Part shown: piece by piece, positions 32,142 to 45,175 of the stretch
Position numbering within the stretch: the first letter of the stretch is position 1
Layout of the letters: each line of letters opens with the position of its first letter
Assembly (NCBI GenBank): GCA_003550325.1
Contig: QKWP01000143.1
Location: forward strand, 80,617 to 144,616
Origin: Gigaspora rosea
Taxonomy: Eukaryota; Glomeromycota; Glomeromycetes; Diversisporales; Gigasporaceae
Length of the DNA stretch: 64,000 bases
Direction: 5' to 3'
Notes under the pieces: model-generated
The model's database searches: none
Told to the model about the DNA's origin: nothing
Seen by the model: only the letters and a program-made list of their open reading frames with translations
Position numbers and translations under genes: made by a program

Positions 32142-35100
32142 TTTATTTTTTTTTTTTGACGATCATGTCACAACTTTATTTTATAATATAGAAATTGTAT
32201 TTTTAATACATGTATTCTATTTATAGCTATGCTATTTTAAACTAAAGTGTGGCTTACCCGGTTGCCATTTGGCACCTATGTGCGACCTGCCAAAGTAGAA
32301 TTGACCTTGCCACTTCTTTAATATCTACTTCAGATATTAAATCCGCAGTTCATCGGCCTGGATCAGCAGCCTGTCATGATCTTTTTAATTTTTATTCCAC
32401 CTGGACCAACTTCCGGTCCTTATCCATTTTTCTACCTCTTCTGTTACCCGAGCCATGTTTTTCTTGAACTTATCCCACCTTTTATCTGATACCTTCCGTC
32501 TTCTAGATTTTTCTTCTGCTTCCAAGGGTGTGTCTTTTCCTTTGTCTAAAACCTTTACTCCTTTGGCTTTCTTTCTTTTAGATTCGCTTTCTTTCTTCTT
32601 CTTCTTCTTTTTCGCTGAATCGATTTCTAGCTCTTTTTCCTATTTTGCAACTTCATCGCAGCGTTAGAGCCAGATCTCTTTTTGAAAAACATTATACCAT
32701 TTATTCTACCATTCTAATATGATCGACTCTGCTGCTTTATTAGCGATCCCTGCTTGCAGGAGTAAGTTTTTTATATCCGTTTCAATTAGTCCTCGTGCCA
32801 GATAGTTTCTTCTCATACATCTGACTGCCTCTTCTCCTCCTGTTAGCATTGTGTCTAAGTAGTCAATCGACAGTTTCTTCTTGATCGATGTATTTAAATT
32901 TGACCAGATTTTCTTTACTATCGACTTCTCTTTTTCTGACCAAAATGCTCTGTCAACTTCACATATTGTTAGGTGCTCGAAGTCCTCTTCTTTTTTTTAC
33001 ATTTTCTGCATATTGCCGTTTGGTAAAGGTCTTCTCGGTTTCTTTTGCGTAAACTTAGTGTGGGCAGTAAACCACTTAAGCTCTTTAATCTGAACCCCCA
33101 TTTCTTATTCGCTCTGAAAGAACATGCTTTTTCCTTCCTTTCCTTCTTCCACAAAGTCTGAAATATCTTCCAGTCTTGATTTTCTGCTCTTTTTTGATGA
33201 ATACTGTCCTTTGCATTTTGTATGAAGAGCCAGTCCACTTTGTGGAAAGTTTGTGTAAGCGTTTTGAGAAAGCTACGGATCGGGGTTTCAATTGTGATAT
33301 TGTTCCAGGTAGGTTTTAGTATCATTCCCTGAATCTCGTTTACATTGATCGAAATTATTTCTCTTTCTTGTGCACCTTCTTTTACTGCCCTATCTGCTAG
33401 GTCGTTTAGCACATTTCCGCGTGTGCTTTTACTTTTGAAGTTGCAGATCTATGTTTTTTGTATCTAGTATTTTAGCAATTGTTCCTAGAATGTTCGGGTT
33501 TTTTATTTTCCACCAGCTTCTTGTGCTTTTAATTTCCCAGCTTTTTTTAATTATGTGGATCGCTACTTGATTGTCAGTGAAAATGTCTATTTTGCTGTTG
33601 CTTGGAGTTATCAGAGTTGCTTCCAGAATTGCCATAAGTTCTAATCTCGTTGAAGAAAACCACACTTGAATTCTGCCTTTAAGTTTTCTTACTATTGTAC
33701 CCTTACTATCTACTTGAATTATTCGTACCCTGCTTTGTGATCCTCCATACCTCTTCCTCTGAGTGAGCTATCTATATAGTAAGTTATTTCATTGTACACC
33801 TGGTTCTTCTCTAGTGCTTGCGTGAGCTCTCGTTGTTTTCCTCTATTTTTTACTAGGTTTTGGATCAGGTATACGTCCCAACTTTCTGCAAGAGTCACAT
33901 GTTCTACTTCAGATTCCTTTTTTCCTCTAGTCTTCTTTTCAGGAGCTATCATATTTTTGAGGTGTTTAAGGCTGATTGCTGTGACCCATCCTCCTTCATT
34001 TTTTTTCTTTATCCATGGACTCACGTCTTTTATCTCGTTTTCTCTCATTTTGAGAATCTTATTTGTAGGAGTTATGCTTGAACTTGATAGGTTGTCCTGC
34101 ACCAAATTCTCTTTGTTTTCCTCCCATTCTAAAATGTACACCTTTTTATTTGGAGATTTTTTTCCACCTTTCTGAGAAATGATCTCATATTATCTTTTCT
34201 CTGTCCAATCACCCATTCTTTCTTTGATCTTTTGTGTGACATTTTTCTTTTTTTTGGCTTGATTTGGGATTCATTTATCTCCTCTTGTTGAGCATAACTT
34301 CTTTTGATTCTTCGGAATATTTGGTCTTCTAATATTGTTTACTCTAATTTTTTAAACCATATGGGTGTTTTTCCTTTCGTTTCTAATCCACGAATCCTTT
34401 TAATTTGTTGCCATGTGAGCATTGTATTATCCTGTCTTGTAATTAACTGCTCAACGAACCATAGGTTCAATTCACAGAGTGTGTGAGTGCCTTTTTCAAA
34501 ATTTTTCTTAGATAATAGGTTTTTATCTCTATGCTGGCTTTACTGTGTGCGCTAATGGTCCAGTCTTTTTCCCATCTAGAATTTTGGATACTAATACCCA
34601 TATCCTTTGCTATTAATATAATGCTCGCATTCAGATTATTTTTCCACTTGATTTTTTTGATTTCGTTGCTATTTAAGGTCCATATGGGTGCTGTAGACCT
34701 TAATAGGAGTTGAGCGTCTTTAAGCCTCATTCTGGCAAGGTCACCTACAAGGTTTGGATTGTTTATTCTTATCACCCATTCTGTGATTATATGCTCCATA
34801 TGCCACTGCCATAGAGAGTTAATTCCCCAGATATCACTTTGTAGTGGAATAGTATTTGAAGCAGTCGAGGCCAGTTCTGCTTTCCACTTTGCTACCCTTA
34901 TTATTGGTTGGTGTAGTTTGTCGCATTCTTCTTTAAATAAAATTACTGTATTTAACTTATATTCAGCTCTGGGTAGTATAACCATGTTATTTATATATCT
35001 TATATGTTCAATTGAGATTTTTTTCCTATTAAGCAGATTGGCCATTTGCTTAATTTCTATTTCAAGTCTTTTCTTAATTGATTTTTTTGGGTTTGCTGCC

Positions 35101-37621
35101 GTCAGCCAGACCCCAAGATAACGAACTAATTCTTTTTTCTTTTTTGCTGATATTTTTTCTTTTCCTTCTTTAATGAAGATTGCTTTTTCTTCTATTTTGC
35201 TTTTTCCATTTATCACTGATAATCCCGTTTATCTCGATGTTGTTTAGTTGAAAGAAGGATTCTGCGGTGTTAACTAGGGTTTGCATACTTGTTTTAGAGT
35301 TTGCCATAAGAGCGGTGTCATCAGCATATGCCAGGCCTGCGACATGAATTTCCTCTTTTTCTTTTTTTTTCTGTGTTATTTCTATTGGCCACTCTAGTCT
35401 TGCTTTCGCTCCCTGTTTACACTTGTGAAGTTTGTATAATAACAGGTCGAAGTAAATCCTCCATAAAAGAGGGGAGATTATTTACCCTTGGTCTATTCCC
35501 CATCCTGGGCTAAAACCTTCTGTCAGACCAAACTTTGTGATTACTTTGATTTGTCTATTTATGAACATATCCATGAGAAAATTTTCTAACTTCTCTGGGA
35601 TTTTGATCCTCCTTAATGCTACTTGCAGCTTTTTGAGATCTACAGTATCGAAGGCTTTTTAATATCTATAAGAGTTATCCATATTTCTTTATTTTTTTGT
35701 TTAGCTGCTTCGATAAGAGCGTTCATGATATGAATTGGATCTTGTGTGCATTCTCCTTGAAGCCCTGCGAAATTTGGCCCTCGCAGGATCTTGTGTGATA
35801 TAATAATATTACTTAGTCTTTTTTGGATAATTCTTATGAGTCCTTTTCTTGCTGCTTCTAGCAGCATAATCGGCCTCGAATTTTCGAGCTGAAGGTCCCA
35901 CTCTGCCATTTTTGGGATCGGGAATATCATCCCAACTTTCCATTTCTTTGGCATTTCCCTTCATTTAGAATTGTATTTAGAAGGTCTAGAAGGAGCTTTG
36001 TGGCCCTTTTACCAAGTTTTTTCAGAATTGTATAACCTATGTTAGATAATCCTGGTGCGGAGCTATTCAAGGTCTTTTGGAGCATTTCTCTCTATTCTCT
36101 TTCCTCAATTTTCTCAAAGATACTATTGTACCATTCTTGTTGAATATATACTCGAGAGGTATATTCTTCATCTCATTCTTCTTTTTCCTTTTCCGGGACC
36201 TGTGGCCTCTCCGTAAACTGTTTCGTAAAATACTCATTAACTGCTTTTTTAACTTTGTTAGGTTAGTGTACAAGCTCTCTTTTTCCTGTTTCGTTGTCTG
36301 GTGTTGTAAGTATTCTTTCTATTTCTATTTTATTCCACGGCCATTCCAGTATGCTATTAAGCATTTTTTTATCTTCCTGTCCTATCATTCCGAACCTTCT
36401 TTCGATATTTTCTCTTATTCTTTTTTCCTGTTCTATTTTTTGTTCAGAGACCATTTTCTTTTCTAATACTTTAATCCATCTCTTTAGACCTTCTAACCAT
36501 TGCTCAGTCCATCTATTTCCTATTACTTGGATTTCTTTGTTATTGTTTGTATTTATTAGCTCAATTTGAGTGTTTATCAAGAGCTAGTCTACGTCTTCTA
36601 TTTTTGTGTCCAAGTTCGCTCGTGCTCTTCGTCCAATTCGTCTCAACTGCTTGATCCATTTGTATCTCGGCTTCCAAATAATCTACCTGTTTTTGTTTTT
36701 CTTCACTAGTGTTTTTAATTTTTTTAAATGGTATTGACTTATTTGCAGCTTGACCTATGAGCTCTGCAAATTTTTTCCACACTTCATTTATCCAGTTTGT
36801 TCTTGGCCAACTTGTATATTTTACTCTTTTCTTTAATTCTTTTCTCGAAAATTCTTCAATATATTTTTCTAACAGTGCAGTGAAGTTTTCCCAATTTTCC
36901 TTGGTCATCTTATCATACTGATAAATTTTCCATTGACCAAAGAATTTTTTCCTTTGCTCTGCGAGTGAGTTTGAGTATAAAATGGGGTTTAGTAGCAGTT
37001 TTGTCCATATCAGGTTGTGATCGCTCCCTTTGACCATGTCCATCTCTTCTATATCGCTATCTAGCACAAGATCTTTAATTTCGGGGTCTAACCAGATATG
37101 GTCTATTTTTGAACAATATTTGTGATTGGCCCATATCAGTTTGAATGTTTGTGGGTTAATTAGTGCATATGCTTCTGCGTAGCCTACTCTCTGTAACCAT
37201 CTAATCACAGGGAGTTTACTTCTTCTGTAATTTTTTGTAACTTCTTTTTCCCTATCATTCCAAGTAGTGTTTGCCCCTACTTCCCTCCAATTTCTGCATT
37301 AAAGTCGCCTCCTATAATTACTCGCGTATTTAATTTGCTTTTAGCAATATCCTCTGTTATATACTGTTGAATTTTTCTTTGCATATTTTTGTCGTTAGGT
37401 GGGAAATACACTACCAATACAACTAAGATTGTTTTTTTGAATCTGAATACTGTTTTAAGAGCATATGTATCTTTTACTATTACTTCAGTAATGTGAGTTT
37501 GCCATTCTTTTCTAACTATCAGTCCCACTCCTGAACCTTTTCTTTTCTCTATAACATCTTTCATTCAGAAACCTCTATAGTACCTCCAGTTAATTTCAAA
37601 GAAAGTTGCTTCTCTCTTGTT
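32142..37621 (-). mobile_element. LINE (EN-RT-RNase H type), 3' portion
   Basis: This is the 3' part of a non-LTR retrotransposon transcribed leftward and interrupted at 37,621 by a hAT element; it resumes at 42,265. Reading leftward: endonuclease C-terminal half, reverse transcriptase, RNase H, and a Lys-rich tail. A T-run at 32,142-32,157 on the plus strand is a plausible poly-A end. The overall order (ORF1, APE-type endonuclease, RT, RNase H) suits I/Tad-like LINEs. The reading frame is broken more than ten times, so this copy is dead. Confidence 0.85.
32250..37613 (-). pseudogene. LINE ORF2: endonuclease, reverse transcriptase and RNase H
   Basis: Endonuclease: GVGLIVRKEWQ and GGDFNAEIGG (37,277-37,564), then KIDHIWLD and KGSDHNLIW (36,561-37,208), which carry the D-x-N and SDH catalytic motifs. 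RT: PKKWKVGMIFPIPK and RPIMLLEAARKGL (35,640-35,954), the YADD box as AGLAYADDTA near 35,305-35,335, and the RYLGVWLT thumb block (34,467-35,216). RNase H: YYIDSS (33,719-34,141), STRLELMAILEA and IFTDNQVAI (33,429-33,665), and NDLADRAVKEGA (32,969-33,412), covering the four acidic positions. After that comes an ICRKCKKKK-rich tail. Frameshifts occur between most of these blocks, for example near 33,415, 33,700, 34,300, 35,220, 35,960, 36,270 and 37,220. It would reverse-transcribe LINE RNA at a nicked target if intact. Confidence 0.85.
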
Positions 37622-40600
37622 CAGTGTTGTTAGAATATGGATATGAACAATATGGACCAATGGACATGGACAAATATGGACTATGACCATATTGTCCATA
37701 TTTTTTGAATGGACATATGCACTTAGTCCAAATAATAACATGTGATTTGTGTAACAATTATTGTGAAATTTGATTGGTTAAATAGGTTTGAAATTTTTAA
37801 CCTGCAAGTCAAAATAGAGCTTGTACCCATATAAGAATCACCCGAATTACCCAGGTTATTTAATATTACACAATTTGTGACCCGGTAGTAATATTGTAAA
37901 CAGGTGAGTAACCCGGAACTCAAATTTTGTATCGGGTACAACCTCTAATATCATAAAAATGTTAAAATGAACCTTTTTGTCAACCAGAATATGAAATATA
38001 TTTATTTTTATATTAGATGGTAATTTAAGACTTGATAATTCGATTAAAAACTTGAACAAATTAAATCGATTAAATGATCAATTATCCTTTTTTATAAGGA
38101 TCATATGCTTTAATTTCAATTTTATTTATTTTTTTTTTACCCAAAGTTTCACTACAAAATTAACGCTTTCACATATATTTAAAATTCGGAAACATTCTAA
38201 TGATTTAAGTTTCAAATTTACTGTTACAATCACATGAATAAATAACTTTATTAATAATGTTTCAACCCGGGTTATTTACACGATTAAAATTGTAAATCGC
38301 TTTATTTTAAAATTTCATTTATTTAATTATTATATTTAATTACAAATAAGCAAAGCTGCACATTTCCGAATAAAAAGAAGTAAAAACTAAGCAACAAATA
38401 GAAGCAAAAATTGAAGCCCACCAAAAAAAAAAAAGATGAGTTGTATTTATTTTAAAAATTGATTTAACTTTAGTAACAATATAAAATATCCTTTCGCTTC
38501 CTTTTTATAATTCAAATTCAAATATCTGTTTACACCCACTTAATTCAAAGATCTTTTTCGTATGCAGAATTTGATTAACACTTTAGCAAATTAACATGTT
38601 ATCTTTTACATCTATACAATAAGAGTATTGATGATTACACCCTTAATTGCCCAAAAGCAAATTGATATAAGCAGGTGGTGGTAACGAATCCATAAAAATA
38701 TCTGCTAATTTCCATTTCATCGCCAAATTATCCGCAGGATGAATTGTATAATCTTGAGGTGTTGTTTCTTCATATAAATCAGTCATAACTTCTGATTCAC
38801 TTGAATTATCCGAATCATCTTCCATATATTCATTATCCTCCTCTTCAGATAGATTAGTCCATTGTTTTACAACTGACTTCCAGTCATCTACAGAACTAAC
38901 TATTTCTTTTTCAATGTCATCATCCGATAAATTTTCTTCCTCCATATCTTTGACATAATTTATTTCTTCGAATGGGATGGCAATATTTAGCTTATATGTT
39001 TTTAATGACTTGTCAATGGCCATAATGTTTCGTGAACGTATAAGTTCTGTCCTTATTTGACTCATGGCAAGAACTTTTTCTGGCTATTAAATATAAATAT
39101 TAGTATGAATATAAAATGTTAAAAATGATTTAAAAAAAAAAATAGTAATAATATATATATGTTTGCCTTAAGTCGATTACGTCGTGCTGAATGATACCAT
39201 CCCATAGCAGAGAACAACCGTTCTACTGAAGCTGTCGTTATACAAACTGAAAAAATGCGAATTGCTACTAAATGTAATTCTACAGCAACCCCCTTGCAGA
39301 AATTCCAGTATTGCAATACATCACCACCAAATTGATCAAAAACTTCTTTGCTAAATGGATATTTGTTATTTTCATAACATTGTAATTCATGCAGAATAGA
39401 ACGTGGAGATTGATTAAACCAGGCACGATAATAATACATGATCCATCGCCCCATATGCGTAAAAGAAAGACCATCAAGACTTTGGTTAAAGTAAAAACTA
39501 CGATAAGCAGGATGTAATAAGAAAGATAGAAGTAACAATGGCTGTTCCCAAGTTGACCATCGTTTTTCCAACTTCATCATTAAATAATCTCTAAGATCCT
39601 TATCAGGAATACCCTTAATTACTTGAAATACCCATCCAAAGCTATGTAAAACATCAGTTAGATAACCTTTGTCCCGTTGAAGTTTATTTAACGATGCCAT
39701 ATAAGGTTCGAGAAGAACTTTTAGTTGTGTAAGTTTTTTCCACCACTCATTATCCGAAATATTAAAAAGAATATCTTCAGGAAAATCTATAAGATTTTCA
39801 TCACTACCCTCTTCAATCCTCGTAGCCAAATTTTTAAGAGCAGCGCGAGTTTTAAGAATGCTAGCAAAACACAAGTAATGGCTATTCCATCGAGTACAAT
39901 TTGGAGCTATGAAAGAAATGTAAGACTTATATGATGCCATTTGTTCTGAGCGAAGACGTCCTAAAAAAAAAGTTGATCTATGAAAAAAACATACAAGACG
40001 AATTGCTTGTTCAGCAATAGTAGTGAGTGAATTTGAATTTTTAAAAATATCTCCAACACAGAGATTCATTTGGTGAGCGAAGCACGGAATAAATATAGTT
40101 TCTTGATGTATTCGTCGTAAGCGTTTTCTAAATTAAATTAAAAAATAAGTAAAAAATTTAATATAATATAAAGATTTATATTACCATATTACCTGGCGGC
40201 TTCATATTCAGAGGCACAATCTGTCACAACGGCGTTAACCTTAATTCCTTCTTTTTTTAAATCATTAAGAATATTTTCTGTTCGACGTTGCACATCAGGC
40301 CATTTTGTACGTTCATTTGATACATCATCTGCGCTCCAGATTAGAATTTTACCTGTTGAGGTAATTAAAATGCATCCAAAAATTGATTCCTTCTTAATGT
40401 TTTTCCAGCCATCGTATGCTAGTGTAACCCCATTTGTATCTTGTTGTGCTATTTCCTTGATTGAGTTTGTTATTTTATATGCTGATTCTTCTAAAATTCG
40501 GCCAGCAAGATCTTGTCGTGAAGGTAGCTCAATTAGTGGATAAAGAAATTCAAACACTTCTTTCATTTCAGGATTTCCTATCCAAGAAAAAGGGATGCCA

Positions 40601-42264
40601 CTTGAAATAGTCGCCTTAAGTAAAAGATGCTCCAAATGCATCTGTTGATTTTTATCTAAGCGCCGCAAGCAGTAACGATCGATCTTATTCCGTTTATTTT
40701 GAATTGGGTTATCTAATCGAATGTCAGTTGTATGGTTTTCTAAAAAGGAACTCTCTGAACTAGTATCAGCACTTTCCTGAAAAGCTAAATTACAACATAT
40801 ACAAATAAAAATATATATATATATATATTTATTATACCAATACAAACATATTCATTTAAATTATGCTTACAGTTAGCTGCTGAACCAGATTTATCTGGCT
40901 TTGCCAGAATTTCTGCCTGTTCAGATTCACTATACTTTTGTTGAAAATATATGCAATTTTTTAAATGACGGCGAACAAGTTCTTGTGTATTTGCAAACTT
41001 TTCTGCCTCTTGAAATGAAGAACCTGATACACATTCTCTGCAGACACAAAACTTGTTACTCTTATTCGCTTTTTCATCAAGCACAATAATAAAATCCGAC
41101 AAACGATGGGGTTGCTTGCCCATATTTACATTTGGATAAAGAAACAATGTTTCTTTTTCAAATAATAATCAACCGTTGTAACATAAATTGTGTATTAAAT
41201 AATGACTTTGGATTGTTTAAAGGCGCTTCGGTTAACTGTGCTATTATTTGATATTTAATGTTAAAAGGCATGGTAATTTTATATTTGAAAAAAAGGCCAT
41301 TCTACATGATAATATTGTTCTCAATCAATTATATGAATTGATCAATTTTTATCGCTTTTTTCTTCTTTTTTTTTTTTCTTGAAATTGACTATTCTTTTTT
41401 TATACTGATTTTTTTTTTTATACATCCATAACGCCAACCATATCAACGCTTTGCTGTATCGTTTTTTCCCACCTAATGTATTATCTTTTCCTGCCTTTCC
41501 TTTTGAATCCTTGCATTATCACCTATTTAGTAAAAAAAAAAAATTTCATTATAAGATTAAGATTAGATTTTACGATTAGTTTAAGGCTTTACCAAATTCA
41601 TATTAATAATTTTTAGATGCGAAAAGTTAAAATGCTTTGAGTTGACGAAAGTCAACAGATCGAAAAGATTGCTAAGCAGGAATACGCCGGCAACAATCTG
41701 GTTAGATCCAAGTACGCAGCCATTAAGCCTAATCGGGTATGAAAATAAGCAGATAGCGTATGAACAAGCAAATGAAGTAGTTTTAATCAATTAACTTATT
41801 AGGTCATTCATGGAATTGCTAATATAGTTTCATTAGTAGGGAAGATGGGAATGCACGATTGAACAATCGGCACTATCCATCCATACATAGAATCTTGCTA
41901 TTTTGTGGCAACTTAAAATTTCGTATTAAAATTTCATATTAAAGCCGGCCTGCTTCGTGCAGTGTGGAAGACCACCGGCTAGTGCCCCGCATCGTGAATT
42001 CAGCTGATGACGGTGATTCCCAACACTATAGTTGCTATTTATACGCGTGCAATGCTTTTCAAAGTATTTTATGTATTTTTTTGCAAATGCGGTAGGTTAA
42101 TTTTCTAGTCACGTGTCAACGTTTGATTGGATAAAACCATTACACGAAACGAATTTTTATTTTGACTTTTATTTGGACATGGACATGATTTTGATTAGTC
42201 CATGTCCATATTTGTCCATATCCAATTAAAATTTCAATTGGACATAGTCCAAATTACAACACTG
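37622..42264 (-). mobile_element. hAT DNA transposon, 4,643 bp, apparently complete
   Basis: The ends are CAGTGTTGTTAGAATATGG (left) and CAGTGTTGTAATTTGGAC (right, inverted), with a 9-bp identical core. Perfect 8-bp duplications CTCTTGTT lie at 37,614-37,621 and 42,265-42,272, inside the LINE endonuclease. Both ends carry clustered subterminal repeats of TGGACATGGACA, GTCCATAT and TGTCC (37,640-37,735; 42,172-42,250), the expected transposase binding sites. The single transposase gene reads leftward. The 1.1 kb 5' of the gene contains a GC-richer island at about 41,940-42,025. Confidence 0.95.
38643..41123 (-). CDS. hAT transposase with N-terminal BED finger, four exons, no disruptions
   Basis: Exons (leftward) are 41,123-40,871; 40,784-40,193; 40,127-39,167; 39,083-38,643, joined in frame to 748 residues. 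Introns 1 and 2 (86 and 65 bp) are GT-AG; intron 3 (83 bp) starts with GC (CTTAAG|GCAAAC), needed to read RRNRLK into PEKVLAMS. I start at MGKQPHRL because it is the first ATG before the BED finger (C-x2-C at FCVCREC, H-x3-C at RRHLKNC). Exon 2 carries LAYDGWKNIKKE and VTDCASEYEAA, exon 3 PCFAHQMNLCVGD and CTRWNSHY, and the C-terminal dimerisation region SVERLFSAMGWYHSARRNRL. The acidic tail contains a run of E and D. The enzyme should excise and reinsert the surrounding element by hairpin chemistry. No stop or frameshift is seen. Confidence 0.9.
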
Positions 42265-44240
42265 CTCTTGTTGGTATTTGTTTTCGTTATCCCTATTACG
42301 TCCAAATTTTGTTCTATACCAAAGTCTATGAGTTCTTGTAGTTTTGCTCTATTTCCCTTTATCCCATTAATATTATGAAAACCTATTTTTAATTCTTCTA
42401 ATTTTGCGTCTAATGTTTTTGTTTGGCAATGTTTTTCTGCCAATAGGGTGTCTTGCAACCCTTTTACATGTAATTGGACTGGGACGATTTTCAGGAGCGC
42501 ATTGATAGTATGTGCTCTATTGGTTTAAATTTTTCTTGCATTTCTGCTAAGATTTTCTCGATCTCATCTGCGCCTTCTTTTTCCATTTCTATTTGTTTTC
42601 CTCTTCTTTTGCCTAGTTCTTCCCTGTTTGCTCCGGTTGCAATTCTATTACCTTCATGATTGCTATTACTTATATTTTCTAGTCTTTTGAACGGATCCCT
42701 ATATGTGTGTAATTGGTTCTCCTTGTTGTCGTTTAGATCACTATGATTTGCACCATTGCCATTAATTAATTGCTTGGATAAGTTGTTCGGTTTAATCTTT
42801 TTGAACTGTTTCATCTTTCAATGTTGGTTTTCTTTTGTTATTCTTTATAGTTTTCGTCTCATATTGGTGCTAGTAATAATTATAAAAGGTTTTATTATCA
42901 TTCCAAAACAACTTAGTGTCAAAGTAATATACATTGTATCTTGGGCTGCTTTTTTATCTTGTTCAGAGCTAAAATATATATATGCTCTTTTTGCTTTGTT
43001 GCTGTTGCTATTGTTTAGAATTTGTATAGCTTGAACTTTGTACTTCTTTAGTTGTCGAAGAAGAAGACTCTCTGTCGCTCTTGTTGGTATATTACATATT
43101 ATGCCCCTATAATTGTTCCTTTTTTCCAGTTCAGCAATATCAAATCTACCTGGTGTTACCATATATGTTTTCTTCTGACTTAAAACAATTGACCAATGTT
43201 CTCTTAGCGATGCCTCTTGTTTTTCTATTTTGGTTATGATTCTGATATATATTGCTCTGGTTGTAAAGTTTGGCTGTTCTTCTATAAAATGGGCCTCGCC
43301 AAAATATTCCAAGTATCTTTTGATTTCGTACTAGTTAATCTCTTTTGGTATATCCCAGATGGTAAAACAATATTGTGACCCATATATGTGAGCCCGGTTA
43401 TCAACTTGATTTTCAGAAGCATGTATATAATTATCTGTATTTTCCTTTGTATAATTTTTGGCAATGAATCTGCCTTTGGGAGCCCATGCTGAGTTGTAGA
43501 TATCTTCCTGTTTTTTGTGTTTCTTCTTTGTATCACTTCTTACTTCTTGTTTATGTACTTTTGGAGTAATATTTTCCAAGAGGGCTTCAGTACCATAATC
43601 CAATATGCCACATTCATTTTCAATCATTATGCTCTTTTAATTTCTTTAGTCGCTTCTTTTGTATTCATTGTATCTTCCACTCCGAGGAACTTCGTTTCTG
43701 TACCATATTATTGTTATCAATTTGCATATAATTCGTTTGAGTTTCGTTACAAGTTTTACCCATTGCTGGAGCTACTTTTCCTGTGGTAATTTCCATATTT
43801 ACTGGTGCTAAGCTGCTTCTTTTGTTGACTGAATACAACATGTTAGAGTCGATGTCACATTCCGTTAAGTATTTTTCCTCTTCTGTTATACTTTGCTGTC
43901 TTGTTTTTTTATGTTGTACCCATTCGTATACTCGATTTACTTTACGAATTGTGGCTATAAGGTGGGCATCTGTTGTGCCTAAGAATTTTGCTATTCTTTT
44001 ATCTTGTTGTAGAATAGTTGAATTAAGTTCACTGTATAATGCTGATCTTTTATCGTCACTGAAGTTGAAGAAACCTCTAAGCTTTTCTAAATTTGGCATT
44101 TTACGTGTTTGTTTTGTTGTTTTTTGCTGAAAACGTTTGTTTGTTTGTTTGTTGTTGTGTTTTGTTGTGTACTCGTCTTGGTTTGGTGATCTACAATTAA
44201 GGGTCTAGCTGATTTCCCTAAAAAATTTTGTAAAAATTTT
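42265..44240 (-). mobile_element. LINE, 5' portion
   Basis: Continuation of the LINE right of the hAT insertion. Reading leftward it holds a 5' untranslated region (about 44,100-44,240 or a little further), ORF1, a coiled-coil-like N-terminus of ORF2 (42,491-42,814) and the beginning of the endonuclease (LKIGFHNINGIKGNR, DVIGITKTNTN; 42,273-42,458). The endonuclease sequence leads directly into that left of 37,614 once the element and one duplication are removed. The exact 5' end is not marked by any visible duplication. Confidence 0.75.
42845..44099 (-). pseudogene. LINE ORF1 with an RRM-like C-terminal part
   Basis: Three successive frames: 44,099-43,665 (starts MPNLEKLRGFFNFSDDKR), 43,627-43,331, and 43,312-42,845. 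The last contains GIICNIPTRATESLLLRQL and KRAYIYFSSEQDKKAAQD, laid out like the RNP2 and RNP1 strands of an RRM fold. ORF1 proteins of this kind bind the element RNA. At least two stops or frameshifts break it (around 43,630-43,665 and 43,313-43,330). Confidence 0.65.
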
Positions 44241-44639
44241 TCCAAAAGTCACGTTTTGTAGACTACTTAGTGAAGGACCACTTCTTTTTCCTTGGTGTTC
44301 TAACAAAGTTAGGGTCTTTTTAGGAGGGCCTCTTCTTTTAGTAGTGGATTTTTATGTGTTAGCTAGTATCCAAACTGTCCTAGCCTGTGTTTGTTTGTTT
44401 ATTTGATTTTGTAAAAAAAGGATCAGTGGAAAGAGTTTTTGTATATATAATAAATTTTCATTTAACAGTATAATTATAAATAATAACATACCATTAACTT
44501 TAAATTTGTGTTCAAGTGAAAATTCCAAGTTGAAAAAGATCCGTTTATCCGGATTTATCTTCAGTTCCACTATTAAAAATATCAAACTCATAAACAAAAT
44601 CGAATAAACTGGTATCTAGTTATATGGATTAATATCCTT

Positions 44640-44830
44640 TACATCCTTTAGACTTTTTCTTTTGAAAAAATATATATATATAGTATTTGGTATTGCCTGA
44701 TAGGGCGTGAGAAATAAGTTGAACCATTTTTTTGTTTGAATTGTGAAAAGAGTAAAATCTGCATTTGGTTCTTTCATAAGTCTGTAAAGTGAATAAAAAT
44801 CCTATTAATAAATATACCGAAACTGACCAA
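44640..44830 (-). pseudogene. Small inverted fragment of the gene family found at 45,176-57,545
   Basis: The reverse complement reads TTTATTCACTTTACAGACTT, then ATGAAAGAACCAAATGCAGA, near-identical to plus-strand 57,148-57,190, and continues in parallel (TTCAACTTATTTCTCACGCC, then AATACCAAATACT) to about 57,260. Only about 60 codons are represented, with frame damage. It lies between the LINE and the larger broken copy. The rest of 44,240-45,170 shows nothing else. Confidence 0.7.
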
Positions 44831-45175
44831 ATTGAAAGCACATAATCGTATATAATCAAAGTAAAAGTGACACCTTAAAACAGATAAGCAGACTGGTATT
44901 TTAAGTTACCAAGATTTTACTAAAATGAAAAGTTGGATAATTATCTACATGGTTGTGTTAATTCTATTGGTTAATTAAAAAATTTAGTATTTAAGGATAT
45001 TACATAATATCCTCTGATTTTCTTACATATATAAATTTATAATAGCTAGTAATATCTATTACTACCCTAACGTTAACATTAAATTTCTGAGTATTTCTCT
45101 TCAAAAGATTATTGACCTTTTTAGTATTATGAACAGCTTTAAGTCAGCTTTAAGAGAATTATTAGGTTTAAGAAG

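Noticed and set aside
32249-34175. Series of plus-strand frames rich in Phe and Ser
   Set aside because: Antisense shadows of the LINE ORF2, whose Lys/Glu-rich codons read as Phe/Ser on the other strand.
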